A stretch of DNA of 64,000 bases from Synechococcus sp. WH 8020 (GCF_001040845.1 NZ_CP011941.1:1311676-1375675), one strand, 5' to 3'; positions 38,036-46,720 are shown, counted from the stretch's first letter. Notes: generated by a model not told the origin, from the sequence alone. Translations and numbers: made by a program.

Positions 38036-39013
38036 ATGAAGCACCAACTGTCCTGGCCCGCAGGAGACGCACAGCTGTTCCTACAAGCCATGCAAGAAGT
38101 GGGCTCCATGGGAGGCATTGCAAATATTGAGCCCATCACCATGGAAATGATGGAATCCATTCAGAACTTTGTTCTGAAGTCGTCCATCGACCTGAACCAT
38201 CTAAACGGGATCAAACCTGAAGATCTATCAGCAAAAATATGCGACAGAAACAAACGAGAGCAACTCCTTCAAATTCTTATTCTTATCCCTTATGTTGATA
38301 TGAAGGTCGACCCCAGGATGGTCGCGATTGTAGATAATTTTGCAGATCACTTAGAAATTCACCCCCAAACCATTAAAGATCTACATCGAGTTCGAGACAA
38401 CCACTTAAAGCGACTTCTAATTGATTACGGACGCAGAAGTCTAAGCGAATTCTTAGGCCTCGACTCAGCACCGAAAGTCATCAAAGGTGTCATCACAATG
38501 TTCCATCAAGCCATCGGAGATCGGTCTGTCTCCGAACGCTATCAACAACTAGAGACCTATCCAGAAGGTAGCCTAGGCCATACTTTATTTCATTGGTATC
38601 GAGACAGGAATTGGGCACTACCCGGGGAGAAAAAAAGCACATCTGAATTGCTCTTAAATCATGATTGCTGCCACATCCTTGGAGGATTCAATACAGATGT
38701 GCAAGGCGAGATGAATGTAGCGGCATTTCAAGCTGGGCTTTTTGACGATGGATTTGGATTTGAATCACTTCTAGAAGTCATCCTAGATTTTCACTTAGGG
38801 AAAGCTTTCAGCACTGTTGGAAACATCATTCCACCCTCAACTGGAGCCTTTCACCCAAACGATGCGATGGCTGGCTATGAAAAGGGTCTAGCATGCAATG
38901 TGAACCTAATTAAAGATTTAGACTTCTGGCTAGAAGCTGACCAACCCGTTTTAACACTGAGAGACAAATTCAACATTCCAGCCTCATCAGGACCTCTTTT
39001 AATCAAGCCCTAA
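38036..39013 (+). CDS. TerB-like domain fused to a Coq4-like domain
   Basis: 325 residues, AT-rich relative to neighbours. The N-terminal half contains a helical stretch like the TerB (tellurite resistance) domain: REQLLQILILIPYVDMKVDP. The C-terminal half holds HDCCHILGGFNTDVQGE, which is the HDxxH-x11-E zinc motif of Coq4 (His209, Asp210, His213, Glu225). Coq4 is a ubiquinone-synthesis scaffold with decarboxylase/hydroxylase activity in mitochondria and alphaproteobacteria; cyanobacteria make plastoquinone, so the role here is unknown. ATG 38036 is used; the frame also has GTG at 38003. The resemblance is motif-based; the TerB assignment is tentative. Confidence 0.78.
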   Translation: MKHQLSWPAGDAQLFLQAMQEVGSMGGIANIEPITMEMMESIQNFVLKSSIDLNHLNGIKPEDLSAKICDRNKREQLLQILILIPYVDMKVDPRMVAIVDNFADHLEIHPQTIKDLHRVRDNHLKRLLIDYGRRSLSEFLGLDSAPKVIKGVITMFHQAIGDRSVSERYQQLETYPEGSLGHTLFHWYRDRNWALPGEKKSTSELLLNHDCCHILGGFNTDVQGEMNVAAFQAGLFDDGFGFESLLEVILDFHLGKAFSTVGNIIPPSTGAFHPNDAMAGYEKGLACNVNLIKDLDFWLEADQPVLTLRDKFNIPASSGPLLIKP

Positions 39014-39030
39014 AGCAACCATTAAGCAAA

Positions 39031-39056
39031 AAAAAAACGGGGTTACACCCCGCTTT
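39031..39056. terminator. Bidirectional terminator hairpin
   Basis: CGGGGT (39038-39043), loop TAC, ACCCCG (39047-39052): a 6-bp GC-rich stem preceded by A-run AAAAAAA and followed by CTTTT. It lies between the convergent Coq4-like and ppa genes and fits a terminator for both. Confidence 0.88.
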
Positions 39057-39087
39057 TACCAAAGTCTTCAAAAGGGTTCTAAGGACG

Positions 39088-39675
39088 TCAGTCAACCAAC
39101 TTGGGATCAATATCAGTCATGTAGCGAGCTTCGCAGCTCTTGATGATCTCCACAGCTTTTTCGGTGCCAAAAAATCCATTCACCGTGCAGGTTCCTGGCT
39201 TCTTCAAATCCTTGTAATGCTCCCAGTAGTAAGTGGTTTCCTTTTTCCATTGTTCTCCAAGATCTTCGAAGCTCTTGATGTGATCAACGCGTTTGTCATC
39301 GGCCAAAACGGCGATCACTTTGTCATCAACCTCACCACCATCATCAAAGGTCATAATCCCGATGATCCTTGCTTCCACAATCGACCCCGGAATCAAGGGT
39401 TCGGTCACATTCACGATCTCAATATCGAGAGGGTCACCGTCCTCATCCCAAGTGCGAGGGATACAGCCATAGGCAAAGGGATAAGCCAGAGACGAGTAAC
39501 CAACCCGATCCAACTTCAGATGGCCTGTTTCCGTAATGAGCTCGTACTTGTTGATCGTATTGGAGTTGAGCTCCACGATGGTGTTGAGGCGTAGCTCAGC
39601 CTCATCAGCAAAGGCCGGCAGCACATGAAGCAGGTTGGGCATGCTTCGGCTTGGAGCCTGGTCGAGATTGGCCAT
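39088..39675 (-). CDS. ppa: Inorganic pyrophosphatase, family I (copy 2)
   Basis: 195 residues, longer than copy 1. Motifs: NTINKYELITETGHLKLDRV, AYPFAYGCIPRTWDEDGDPLD (canonical DGDPxD metal site) and VIAVLADDKRVDHIKSFEDL. The extra C-terminal helix and the sequence place it closer to the longer bacterial/plastid type of family I enzyme. Two family I genes in one genome may reflect separate expression or location; I cannot tell which is the main one. It ends beside the bidirectional terminator. Confidence 0.92.
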   Translation of the reverse strand: MANLDQAPSRSMPNLLHVLPAFADEAELRLNTIVELNSNTINKYELITETGHLKLDRVGYSSLAYPFAYGCIPRTWDEDGDPLDIEIVNVTEPLIPGSIVEARIIGIMTFDDGGEVDDKVIAVLADDKRVDHIKSFEDLGEQWKKETTYYWEHYKDLKKPGTCTVNGFFGTEKAVEIIKSCEARYMTDIDPKLVD

Positions 39676-39757
39676 GAAAGAGGACGATCAGCGCCGGAAT
39701 CCTACGGGGAGGCAGATCCAAGTTATGCAGCACGCATTCGCACCTTGAGCGTAACGG

Positions 39758-41293
39758 CTAAGTGCCAGCAGCTGAGCTCGTGGCTAAAACCCGATCGAGT
39801 TTGTCTTCTAAATAGCGCAAGAATGGTTCAGAAGTCAGGGCTCGGCCACTCACGGTCTGCACCAATTGTTCCGCATTCATGGCCCGTCCGATGGGGTGTA
39901 CATGCTCACGGAGCCAGTCCAACAAAGGGGTGACATCACCCCGACGAACATGCTCTTCGGGGGAACCGATGGCAGCAGCCATCGCCTCGCTCAGCTGAGC
40001 ACTGATCAGGTGTCCAAGTAGATACGAAGGGAAGTATCCAAACAGTCCTTCGCTCCAGTGCACATCTTGAAGACAGCCCTCTGCGTCATTGGATGGTGTC
40101 ACTCCAAGAAGTTCTCCGTAACGCCGATTCCATTCAGCAGGAAGCTCCTCCACCGGAAGGCCTTGCTCGAGCAGAGCAATTTCTAGATCCGTTCGGATCA
40201 TGATGTGCAGCCCATAGCTGAGCTCATCGGCCTCGACCCGGTTGAGACCCGGAGCCAAGGGATTCATGGCGCTCCAAAGAGCATCTGCTGATGGCAGCGG
40301 AGCCCCCGCAGCCTCGAAATCCGGCCACCACTGCTGCGCAAACGGCTGACTTCTCGCCACTCGGTTTTCCCAAAACAGCGATTGACTTTCGTGCACGGCC
40401 ATGGATGTTGCCTGCCCCAGAGGCCAGGCAAACCATTGATGTTTCTGATCGGGAAGCCCCTGCTCGTAGAGGGAGTGGCCCCATTCATGGGCAGTGGCCA
40501 GGAAACAGGAGAGCGGTTGGCCTGGAACAACTCTGGTGGTGATCCTGTAGTCGCTCGGGCCAAGCGTGATCGAAAAGGGATGGGGAGATCGCGCAACACA
40601 GGTGATCGACGCATCTTGCCCCCAGGAGGTCAACAACCTGTCGCAGAGGTGTTGTTGTGCTGGTTCAGAAAGATCCCAACTGAGCGCTCGCTCCCGTGTC
40701 TGCCCACCAGCTCGTTGCAACAACTCTGGCAAGCGCTGCCTCAGCGGTGCAAACAACTCCTTCAGCCTCTTCATCGTGAGATCGGGCTCAAATGGCTGAG
40801 CCAGTGTTTCCCAACAACTGCGCGGCTCTGCAAGCTGGCGAGCCTGCTCCTGACGCAATCCAATCATGGAGCGCAAGGAAGGAGCAAACAAGCCGAAATC
40901 AGAGTCAGCTCGAGCTTGTTGCCAATTGTTGTAGCCGTCGGCTTTAGCCGTTGCCAACGCTGCCACCAATGTGGGATCTAAAGCCTGTTGCCGGCCCAGA
41001 TCCTGTTCAAGCAAATCAAGGTTTCGGCCGCGATCAGCCTGCTCTGTCGTTGCAAGCCCTGAATGACTCCACTCGACCCGGGCTTCCTGGATCAGATCGG
41101 CATACTCCCGAGAGCTTTGCCGGGAATGCAATTGAATCGCGAGTAGCGCCAACTGCTCTCCACGCCAGGCTGCACCTCCAGAGGGCATGCGCGTGTTTTG
41201 GTCCCAGTAGAGCGTGCTCGCGATGGAACCAATGATTTTGGTCTGATGCAGGTAATCGCCTAACCGATCCCAGGCCATTGTCCTGGATCCCAT
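39758..41293 (-). CDS. Carboxypeptidase Taq (M32) metallopeptidase
   Basis: 511 residues of the M32 zinc carboxypeptidase family. The zinc motif is AHEWGHSLYEQG (HExxH) near residue 265, with the third ligand region AVHESQSLFWENRVARS downstream and LHIMIRTDLEIALLEQ near residue 360, both family hallmarks. The enzyme removes C-terminal residues; in the cytoplasm it recycles peptides. Length is standard. The start may be the ATG at 41276-41278. Confidence 0.95.
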   Translation of the reverse strand: MGSRTMAWDRLGDYLHQTKIIGSIASTLYWDQNTRMPSGGAAWRGEQLALLAIQLHSRQSSREYADLIQEARVEWSHSGLATTEQADRGRNLDLLEQDLGRQQALDPTLVAALATAKADGYNNWQQARADSDFGLFAPSLRSMIGLRQEQARQLAEPRSCWETLAQPFEPDLTMKRLKELFAPLRQRLPELLQRAGGQTRERALSWDLSEPAQQHLCDRLLTSWGQDASITCVARSPHPFSITLGPSDYRITTRVVPGQPLSCFLATAHEWGHSLYEQGLPDQKHQWFAWPLGQATSMAVHESQSLFWENRVARSQPFAQQWWPDFEAAGAPLPSADALWSAMNPLAPGLNRVEADELSYGLHIMIRTDLEIALLEQGLPVEELPAEWNRRYGELLGVTPSNDAEGCLQDVHWSEGLFGYFPSYLLGHLISAQLSEAMAAAIGSPEEHVRRGDVTPLLDWLREHVHPIGRAMNAEQLVQTVSGRALTSEPFLRYLEDKLDRVLATSSAAGT

Positions 41294-41410
41294 CTGGGCT
41301 CCATCTCTGCTTGAACCCTATACAGCTCGGTGCTTGAAGGTGAACACACCAACACATTTCATCCGTGCCGATTCACCCCATCAAGCGGAATGGTTTGGTC
41401 AAGGCAGCGG

Positions 41411-41623
41411 TCAAGAGTCCTCTTGCCTGCTGTAAGCAGCAGGCACAAGCACCAAAAACAACATCCACCAAGCCACAATCGCCAGGGTGGTGGGAAGCGT
41501 GATCCAAAGTTGATGAAGGAGCAGCCAGCTCCCAATGGAAATCACAAATCCTGTGAGCAAAATGCTCCAGGGCTGACACCACCACGGCTTGAGAGACCAA
41601 AAAGAAACTGGCTGCTGATTCAT
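41411..41623 (-). CDS. Small two-helix membrane protein (DUF6737-like)
   Basis: 70 residues from ATG 41621-41623; the upstream codons (to 41683) look non-coding. An N-terminal stretch PVSFWSLKPWWCQPWSI, then hydrophobic helices LLTGFVISIGSWLLL and TLAIVAWWMLFLVLVPAA. Resembles small conserved cyanobacterial membrane proteins (DUF6737); function unknown. Its 5' overlap with the next gene's 3' end (41632) is avoided by this start. Confidence 0.65.
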   Translation of the reverse strand: MNQQPVSFWSLKPWWCQPWSILLTGFVISIGSWLLLHQLWITLPTTLAIVAWWMLFLVLVPAAYSRQEDS

Positions 41624-41631
41624 ACTCAGAC

Positions 41632-41865
41632 CTACTTTTTCCTGCAATAACCAGCACCAACATTCATCCAACCGGAGTCGCAAGCTTCACCATTCGTTGG
41701 CCTCATTTGGTAATAAATGGGCGACACGCAGGTGGTGCCAAGTGTGTTGAGATAACCCACTGGGCACTGATTATGCCCCTCTGCTTTCGGAATCCTTTTC
41801 TGAGCGAAGGCATCGGTAGGTGCAAGCAAAGACACCAACACACCAAGAGCGAACAAGCGGACCAT
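41632..41865 (-). CDS. Small secreted Cys-containing protein (copy 1)
   Basis: 77 residues: signal peptide LFALGVLVSLLAPTDAFA, then KRIPKAEGHNQCPVGYLNTLG, TTCVSP and a C-terminal CDSGWMNVGAGYCRKK. It has four Cys after the signal. The neighbour at 41928-42221 shares the pattern K-x-E-x-H-x-CP-GY-x-x-x-LG and SGW-NVGxGYCRK, so the two are paralogues from a tandem duplication. No known family; likely periplasmic or cell-surface. Confidence 0.78.
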   Translation of the reverse strand: MVRLFALGVLVSLLAPTDAFAQKRIPKAEGHNQCPVGYLNTLGTTCVSPIYYQMRPTNGEACDSGWMNVGAGYCRKK

Positions 41866-41927
41866 TCAAGTTGAATCAACTTTGGGAACTTTAGTGATGA
41901 GATTGCCGGGCGACAGAAAGCAGCGAC

Positions 41928-42221
41928 TCACTGTTTGCGGCAATACCCTCCCCCCACATCCACCCATCCGGATGGACAGGATCTGCCATCGATGGCTTGG
42001 ACCTTGTAAGTCATCATTCCGAGCGTGCTGCATTTTCCATTGAGCATGTCCACATAGCCCAAAGGACAATGGCTCTCGATCTTTTTGACAATCCGCTGCG
42101 CCGAAGCGGATGGCGCTTGACAAACCCACAACACAACAGTGGTTGAGGCAAGGAAAGAGCTCAAAGCCCAGGTCCTCATCAAGGACGCACGATCAAGCAA
42201 GGGCGCCATCGCCATGGGCAC
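41928..42221 (-). CDS. Small secreted Cys-containing protein (copy 2)
   Basis: 97 residues: longer N-terminus with hydrophobic signal (LSSFLASTTVVLWVCQAPSASA), then HCPLGYVDMLNGKCSTLG and CPSGWVDVGGGYCRKQ. It is paralogous to the gene 62 bp downstream. Four Cys in the mature part may form two disulfides; the mature core is about 55 residues. Start may be the ATG at residue 15 (RTWALS...), which gives a typical signal. Confidence 0.78.
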   Translation of the reverse strand: MPMAMAPLLDRASLMRTWALSSFLASTTVVLWVCQAPSASAQRIVKKIESHCPLGYVDMLNGKCSTLGMMTYKVQAIDGRSCPSGWVDVGGGYCRKQ

Positions 42222-42242
42222 TCAAAACGCCCTAAAACATTA

Positions 42243-42279
42243 GTGGTAGTTCTCCCAATCGTTTGGTTCTGAACCAAAC
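42243..42279. promoter_or_regulatory. Repeated motif next to a palindrome, between divergent genes
   Basis: GTGGTAGTTCTCCCA (42243-42257) is followed by the palindrome GTTTGGTT (42261-42268), CTG, AACCAAAC (42272-42279). The region separates the divergent secreted-protein and pterin-dehydratase genes, so it may be a control site. GTAGTAGTTCTCCCA with 14/15 identical bases occurs just before the rpoD terminator (35002-35016). Confidence 0.4.
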
Positions 42280-42308
42280 TTCAACGAGCACAAGAGCCAG
42301 ATTCATCC

Positions 42309-42608
42309 ATGTCAAAGCAAGCTGTTTTGCTCGATGACGCTGCACGCCAGAACCTCTGCTCCTCTTGCCCTGCCTGGACCATTGCTTCTGATGGGTTGGA
42401 ACGAGAGTGGCGCTTTCACTCTTTTGTTGAAGCGTTCGGCTTCATGACACAAGTTGCATTGCTCGCAGAACGCGCCAATCACCATCCCGAGTGGAGCAAT
42501 GTTTACAACCGTGTCACCATTCGACTCACGACCCATGATCTTGGTGGACTTTCCAGCCGTGATGCCGAATTAGCCCAAGCGATCGACGGCCTCTCTCCAA
42601 TCCTTTAA
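42309..42608 (+). CDS. Pterin-4a-carbinolamine dehydratase
   Basis: 99 residues of the PCD/DCoH family, which dehydrates 4a-hydroxytetrahydropterin. Motifs: [20 protein letters not shown], then [20 protein letters not shown] and [12 protein letters not shown]; the catalytic His pair is His58-His59 with the third in TTHD (His76). Length is standard. It lies 8 bp before a CobW-type GTPase gene and is probably in one operon with it. In bacteria PCD supports phenylalanine hydroxylase or molybdopterin-related steps; the partner here is unknown. Confidence 0.93.
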   Translation: MSKQAVLLDDAARQNLCSSCPAWTIASDGLEREWRFHSFVEAFGFMTQVALLAERANHHPEWSNVYNRVTIRLTTHDLGGLSSRDAELAQAIDGLSPIL

Positions 42609-42616
42609 AACCGGCC

Positions 42617-43654
42617 ATGTCAGAGACTGCTTCGAACCCGAGGATTAAAACCAACGGCACACCTGTCACGATTCTCACTGGATTTCTAGGCGCCGGTAAG
42701 ACCACTCTTCTCAACCACATTCTCAGCAATCAAGACGGGCTCAAAACTGCCGTGCTCGTGAACGAGTTTGGAGAGATTGGGATTGATAACGATCTCGTGG
42801 TGAGCACCAGTGCAGACATGGTGGAACTCAGCAATGGCTGTATCTGCTGCACGATTAATGGTGAATTATTGGAAGCCGTCGAGCGAATACTGCAGCGCCC
42901 TGAACCTTTGGACTATCTGGTTGTAGAGACCACAGGTCTTGCCGATCCACTTCCTATAGCCATGACATTTCTGGGCAGCGAGCTTCGAGACCAGACCAGG
43001 CTGGATTCAATCATCACCCTGATTGATGCTGAAAATTGCAATGCTCGCGTTTTTGAGAGTGAGGTAGGGCGCTCTCAAATCATTTACGGAGATATCCTCC
43101 TCCTAAACAAAACGGATTTGGTATCAACAGAACGGGTCAAAGAGTTAGAAGAAAGCCTGCGCGATATCAAAAAAGATGCACGTATTCTTCATTCCGTAAA
43201 AGGACATGTTCCCCTGCCTTTATTGATGAGTGTTGGATTGTTTGAAAGCGATCGTGTTTCGAATACTGCCGATCACGACCATGGAGCCCACGATCACGCG
43301 CATCACGACCACAGCCACGCGCACCATGGCCATGAGGACCATCTCGACATCGAGGGCTACACCTCACTTTCATTCAGTAGCGACGGTCCCTTCTCCCTTC
43401 GCAAATTTCAGAACTTCCTCGACAATCAATTACCAGAAAGCGTGTTTCGCGCCAAAGGCATCCTTTGGTTCAACGAAAGCGAAAAGCGTCATGTTTTCCA
43501 CCTAGCTGGAAAACGCTTCTCTATCGATGACAGCGATTGGAATGGCAAACGCAAAAACCATCTGGTGTTGATTGGTCAGGAGATGGACCACAACGCCCTA
43601 AGAGAGCAGCTTCAAGAGTGCGTCGCCACCGACTCTGGCAAGGTCTCCACCTAA
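42617..43654 (+). CDS. CobW/ZNG1-type GTPase with a His-rich stretch
   Basis: 345 residues of the COG0523 G3E GTPase family. Walker A is GFLGAGKTTLLNH (22-34), the metal-binding CxCC is SNGCICCTIN (Cys75, Cys77, Cys78), and TKTDL-type motif appears as LLLNKTDLV. A His/Asp-rich segment of about 30 residues (DHDHGAHDHAHHDHS and on) precedes the C-terminal domain, typical of zinc metallochaperones. The protein probably carries zinc (or cobalt) to a client enzyme. Adjacent to the pterin dehydratase, so the client may be in pterin/folate metabolism; this is inference. Confidence 0.93.
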   Translation: MSETASNPRIKTNGTPVTILTGFLGAGKTTLLNHILSNQDGLKTAVLVNEFGEIGIDNDLVVSTSADMVELSNGCICCTINGELLEAVERILQRPEPLDYLVVETTGLADPLPIAMTFLGSELRDQTRLDSIITLIDAENCNARVFESEVGRSQIIYGDILLLNKTDLVSTERVKELEESLRDIKKDARILHSVKGHVPLPLLMSVGLFESDRVSNTADHDHGAHDHAHHDHSHAHHGHEDHLDIEGYTSLSFSSDGPFSLRKFQNFLDNQLPESVFRAKGILWFNESEKRHVFHLAGKRFSIDDSDWNGKRKNHLVLIGQEMDHNALREQLQECVATDSGKVST

Positions 43655-43743
43655 ACCAACCGTTCCATTCCAACGTTTATGTTCAAGGGGAGATGTCGAA
43701 ACGCAAGCAATCTGATTAGAGTTCAACCAGCTTTGGGTTGGCG

Positions 43744-43893
43744 ATGTTGGAGCTCACCCTTCTGGGCACTTTTTGCATTCTGATCGGCATTGTCCTTTGG
43801 TTTACCGCCAACTCCGATGATGACGACAACAGCGGTGGCGGCCTGATGGAACCTTCACTCATTCCGATCCCGATAAGGACTGATCGACGCTGA
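43744..43893 (+). CDS. 49-residue membrane peptide
   Basis: Short frame ATG 43744 to TGA 43891-43893. One hydrophobic segment at residues 4-21 (LTLLGTFCILIGIVLWFT), then an acidic stretch ANSDDDDNSGGG and a Pro/Ile-rich, basic end MEPSLIPIPIRTDRR. The mix of helix, acidic linker and conserved-looking end looks like a real small protein. It follows the CobW gene by 90 bp. No ribosome-binding site is strong. Function unknown. Confidence 0.55.
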   Translation: MLELTLLGTFCILIGIVLWFTANSDDDDNSGGGLMEPSLIPIPIRTDRR

Positions 43894-44156
43894 CTGCGCC
43901 ATCTCCGTCTATTCCCTTTCTCTAAGGAGGGATTCAACGAGCGGTCGATCAGGCCAAGCGTGACGCTCTTGAGTATCATTCTCAACAGGCTCATGGAGCG
44001 AATGCAAATCAGTAGTAATTCATTGCTTCGGCATCGACCTGACTACGTTCCAGTGTTGTGAAGAGTCGATCCATAGGCCTTTACAGATCAATCGCCTCAG
44101 CATCGATTCACCAAATCGATTGGTTGGGTGATCTCTTTGGATGAGCCCTACCACCC

Positions 44157-45695
44157 ATGACAAGCAAGAGCTTGCAAGGCCAATGGCAGCAGGGTCGAAC
44201 TCTCTTGGCGGTCCTGGCCTGCTTCCTCGCCGCACTCGCGCTCTTTCCCTTGGGCGGATTAATCGGAGAGGGGATGAGAGGCATCCTTCTTGGTTCGGCC
44301 AGCCTTGGTGCTGATGGTCTGATCCAAATTCGGGGGACATCACTCCTGCTGCTTGGCACTGCGAGCCTCGGAGCCGTTCTTGGCTCCGCGAACGGCTGGC
44401 TTCTCGCCAATTGCCGCTTTCCAGGCCGACGCCTGCTTCGGATCGCCCAGCTTCTCCCGCTCGCCAGTCCTTCATACCTGCTGGCTGCAACGCTCGTTGA
44501 TCTGGGCAGCATCCATGGGATCCGAATTCATGGTCTTGGCTGGGGGGTGCTGGTCATGGCGTTGAGCACTTACCCCTACGTTTTCCTTCTCAGCACTGAA
44601 AGCTTCAGCATCTGCGGGCGCCGTCAGCTTGAAGCCTGCCGATGCCTCGGCGTTGGGCCATGGGAAAGCTTTCGACGCATCGCTCTCCCGATGGCTCTCC
44701 CTGCCATCGGAGCAGGAATCGCCCTGATGGGAATGGAGGTGGTCAACGAACTGGGTGCTGTCCAACTTCTGGGTATCCCAAGCCTCTCCGCTGGAATCCT
44801 CCAGGCCTGGCAACTTGAAGGGAACCCAGCAGGAGCGGTCGGACTTGCCTTAGTCACGCTGATCATCGTGACGGGACTGTTGGTCGGCGAGCGCAAGCTT
44901 CGTCGTCGTAGCCGTCGATGGTCCGAAGGCCTAACAGGTGGAGAATCTCCGAACTGGAGTCTCACGGGCACGAGAGCCTTAGCCGCGCAGGCCTTGGGGT
45001 TCATTCCACCGTTTCTGAGTCTTGGCACACCATTGATCTGGGCCTGCTTAAACCTGGATCAACTGCAAACCGGTTTACAGCTAGAGCTATTGCTGCTCAC
45101 CTTGCGCAGTCTTGGGCTCGCCCTTGCCGCAGCAGGCTTGGCCTTAGCAGCTGCCTTACTCCTTGCCATCACAAAGCGCTGGACCACGGCACCTTGGCTG
45201 CACAGCCTCACCTTTCTCGCCGGGCTCGGCTACGCAATTCCAGGAGCCGTACTCGCCCTGGCCTTACTCATCATCGGTGGCCCTTGGCAGCTCTCACCCA
45301 TCCTGCTTTTGCTCTGGGGCTACAGCGATCGTTTCCTTGCAGTTGCCAAAGGGGGGCTTGATGCAGGCTTAGAGCGCATGTCACCCAGCCTTGATGAAGC
45401 AGCCACTGGACTGGGCTGCCGCTGGCCGGAGGTGTTACGTCGCATTCACATTCCCCTGCTCAAGGGCCCGCTCGCGGTTGGCGCACTCCTTGTCTTTGTG
45501 GACACCGTGAAAGAGCTACCTCTGACCTTCGCACTTCGACCCTTTGATTTCGACACCCTTTCGGTGCGCGTCTTTCAATACGCGAGTGACGAAAGGCTTG
45601 CCGCAGCGCTTTGGCCTGCATTGATGATCCTGGGACTCGGACTCATTGCTGCAGCCGCTCTGGTACCAGGCCTCGACCACACAACTGAGACTTAA
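44157..45695 (+). CDS. ABC transporter permease of the iron/thiamine type
   Basis: 512 residues with about 12 membrane helices in two permease halves, as in FbpB/FutB-type iron transporters. EAA loops: EACRCLGVGPWESFRRIALP (first) and EAATGLGCRWPEVLRRIHIP (second). Probably imports ferric iron with a periplasmic binding protein and an ATPase that lie elsewhere. Its 3' end overlaps the convergent phytase-like gene by 4 bp. Regulation by iron (Fur) is plausible but no Fur box was recognised. Confidence 0.92.
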   Translation: MTSKSLQGQWQQGRTLLAVLACFLAALALFPLGGLIGEGMRGILLGSASLGADGLIQIRGTSLLLLGTASLGAVLGSANGWLLANCRFPGRRLLRIAQLLPLASPSYLLAATLVDLGSIHGIRIHGLGWGVLVMALSTYPYVFLLSTESFSICGRRQLEACRCLGVGPWESFRRIALPMALPAIGAGIALMGMEVVNELGAVQLLGIPSLSAGILQAWQLEGNPAGAVGLALVTLIIVTGLLVGERKLRRRSRRWSEGLTGGESPNWSLTGTRALAAQALGFIPPFLSLGTPLIWACLNLDQLQTGLQLELLLLTLRSLGLALAAAGLALAAALLLAITKRWTTAPWLHSLTFLAGLGYAIPGAVLALALLIIGGPWQLSPILLLLWGYSDRFLAVAKGGLDAGLERMSPSLDEAATGLGCRWPEVLRRIHIPLLKGPLAVGALLVFVDTVKELPLTFALRPFDFDTLSVRVFQYASDERLAAALWPALMILGLGLIAAAALVPGLDHTTET

Positions 45696-46708
45696 TGTTC
45701 AGGCAAAGACTGGCAACGAGGGCTACGACGAGGAGCCAACACACCCACCAAATTTCGCTGAATCAGACTGAAATTATCGTCACTCACAATCACGAGAGTG
45801 CGACGCCCATCTTCAAGCTTTGGTCCCCAAGCCAGACCTTCCCAATTGTCTCGAGGGATCTCCTCACTCGTGAGATCCCAACCCGTTATGGGCTGCAATG
45901 CCAACGGAGACATAGGTTCAGGCCAAGAGAACACTTGAAGCCTGGCTGTCCATTGCAATGGCCGATGACGACGAATTAGTGCCAACAATGCAGGGGGGCC
46001 ATCCAATGCAAGAAGTTCGGTGAGTCCCACCGTTTGTTTCGGATCGGAACTAAAGGAATCAAGACGAATGCGACCACGCTCTTGCATGACGCCTTCCAAG
46101 TTCACATGGGCTAACCGAACGATATCTCTACCCCCTACCTCGAGATCTTGAAGCAACGGTGCCTCCGCTGCCAACACCATCCCCCCATCGATGGATCGTG
46201 TCAAAGACTCTGGCCCTTGATTGACAGCGAGTCCCTGGCCAGGAAGAGCTGTCCAAGATGAAGGCAGAGACATCGTCTCCAACAACCGACCATTGCGAAG
46301 CGAAAAGCGCTGAAGACGAGCCTGATGCCCTGCTTGACGTCGCCCCTCGCTAACAATCCAAACTCCATGATCGCCCGTCAGCACCAAACCCTCGGCGTCG
46401 GACGTTGAAGGAAGGGGAGTTCCGCTTTGGTTCCGCAACACCAAGCGGGGACCAACCTGCAGTTGACCGCCTGATTGCAATGCTTTTGCAACAGGTCCAA
46501 CGGGCAGCAAATATCCCCGGGACGCATCACTCACCAACCAAAGGCGGTCGTCCGATGCTTGGTAAGCAGCTGCTGAAAACCCGCCAAGGGACAACCCGTT
46601 ATCGGCCCGTTTTGGGAGTTCCCAAAGACGGATCAGAGCCCAACCAGCATCGAGCGGACAGGGCAAAGCCTCCCAGCGCATCGGGAGTTCAGGAAGCGGC
46701 CACACCAT
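45692..46708 (-). CDS. Esterase-like phytase-family protein
   Basis: 338 residues resembling the phytase-like (esterase-like) beta-propeller family. Motifs: LGGFSAAAYQASDDRLWLVSD, STSDAEGLVLTGDHGVWIVSE, and near the C-terminus RDNWEGLAWGPKLEDGRRTL followed by VSDDNFS, the usual end of this family. No N-terminal signal is clear. Function may be phosphatase or esterase on an organic substrate; weak evidence. Last gene of a likely minus-strand operon. Confidence 0.85.
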   Translation of the reverse strand: MVWPLPELPMRWEALPCPLDAGWALIRLWELPKRADNGLSLGGFSAAAYQASDDRLWLVSDASRGYLLPVGPVAKALQSGGQLQVGPRLVLRNQSGTPLPSTSDAEGLVLTGDHGVWIVSEGRRQAGHQARLQRFSLRNGRLLETMSLPSSWTALPGQGLAVNQGPESLTRSIDGGMVLAAEAPLLQDLEVGGRDIVRLAHVNLEGVMQERGRIRLDSFSSDPKQTVGLTELLALDGPPALLALIRRHRPLQWTARLQVFSWPEPMSPLALQPITGWDLTSEEIPRDNWEGLAWGPKLEDGRRTLVIVSDDNFSLIQRNLVGVLAPRRSPRCQSLPEH

Positions 46709-46720
46709 CAGATCAACCGC

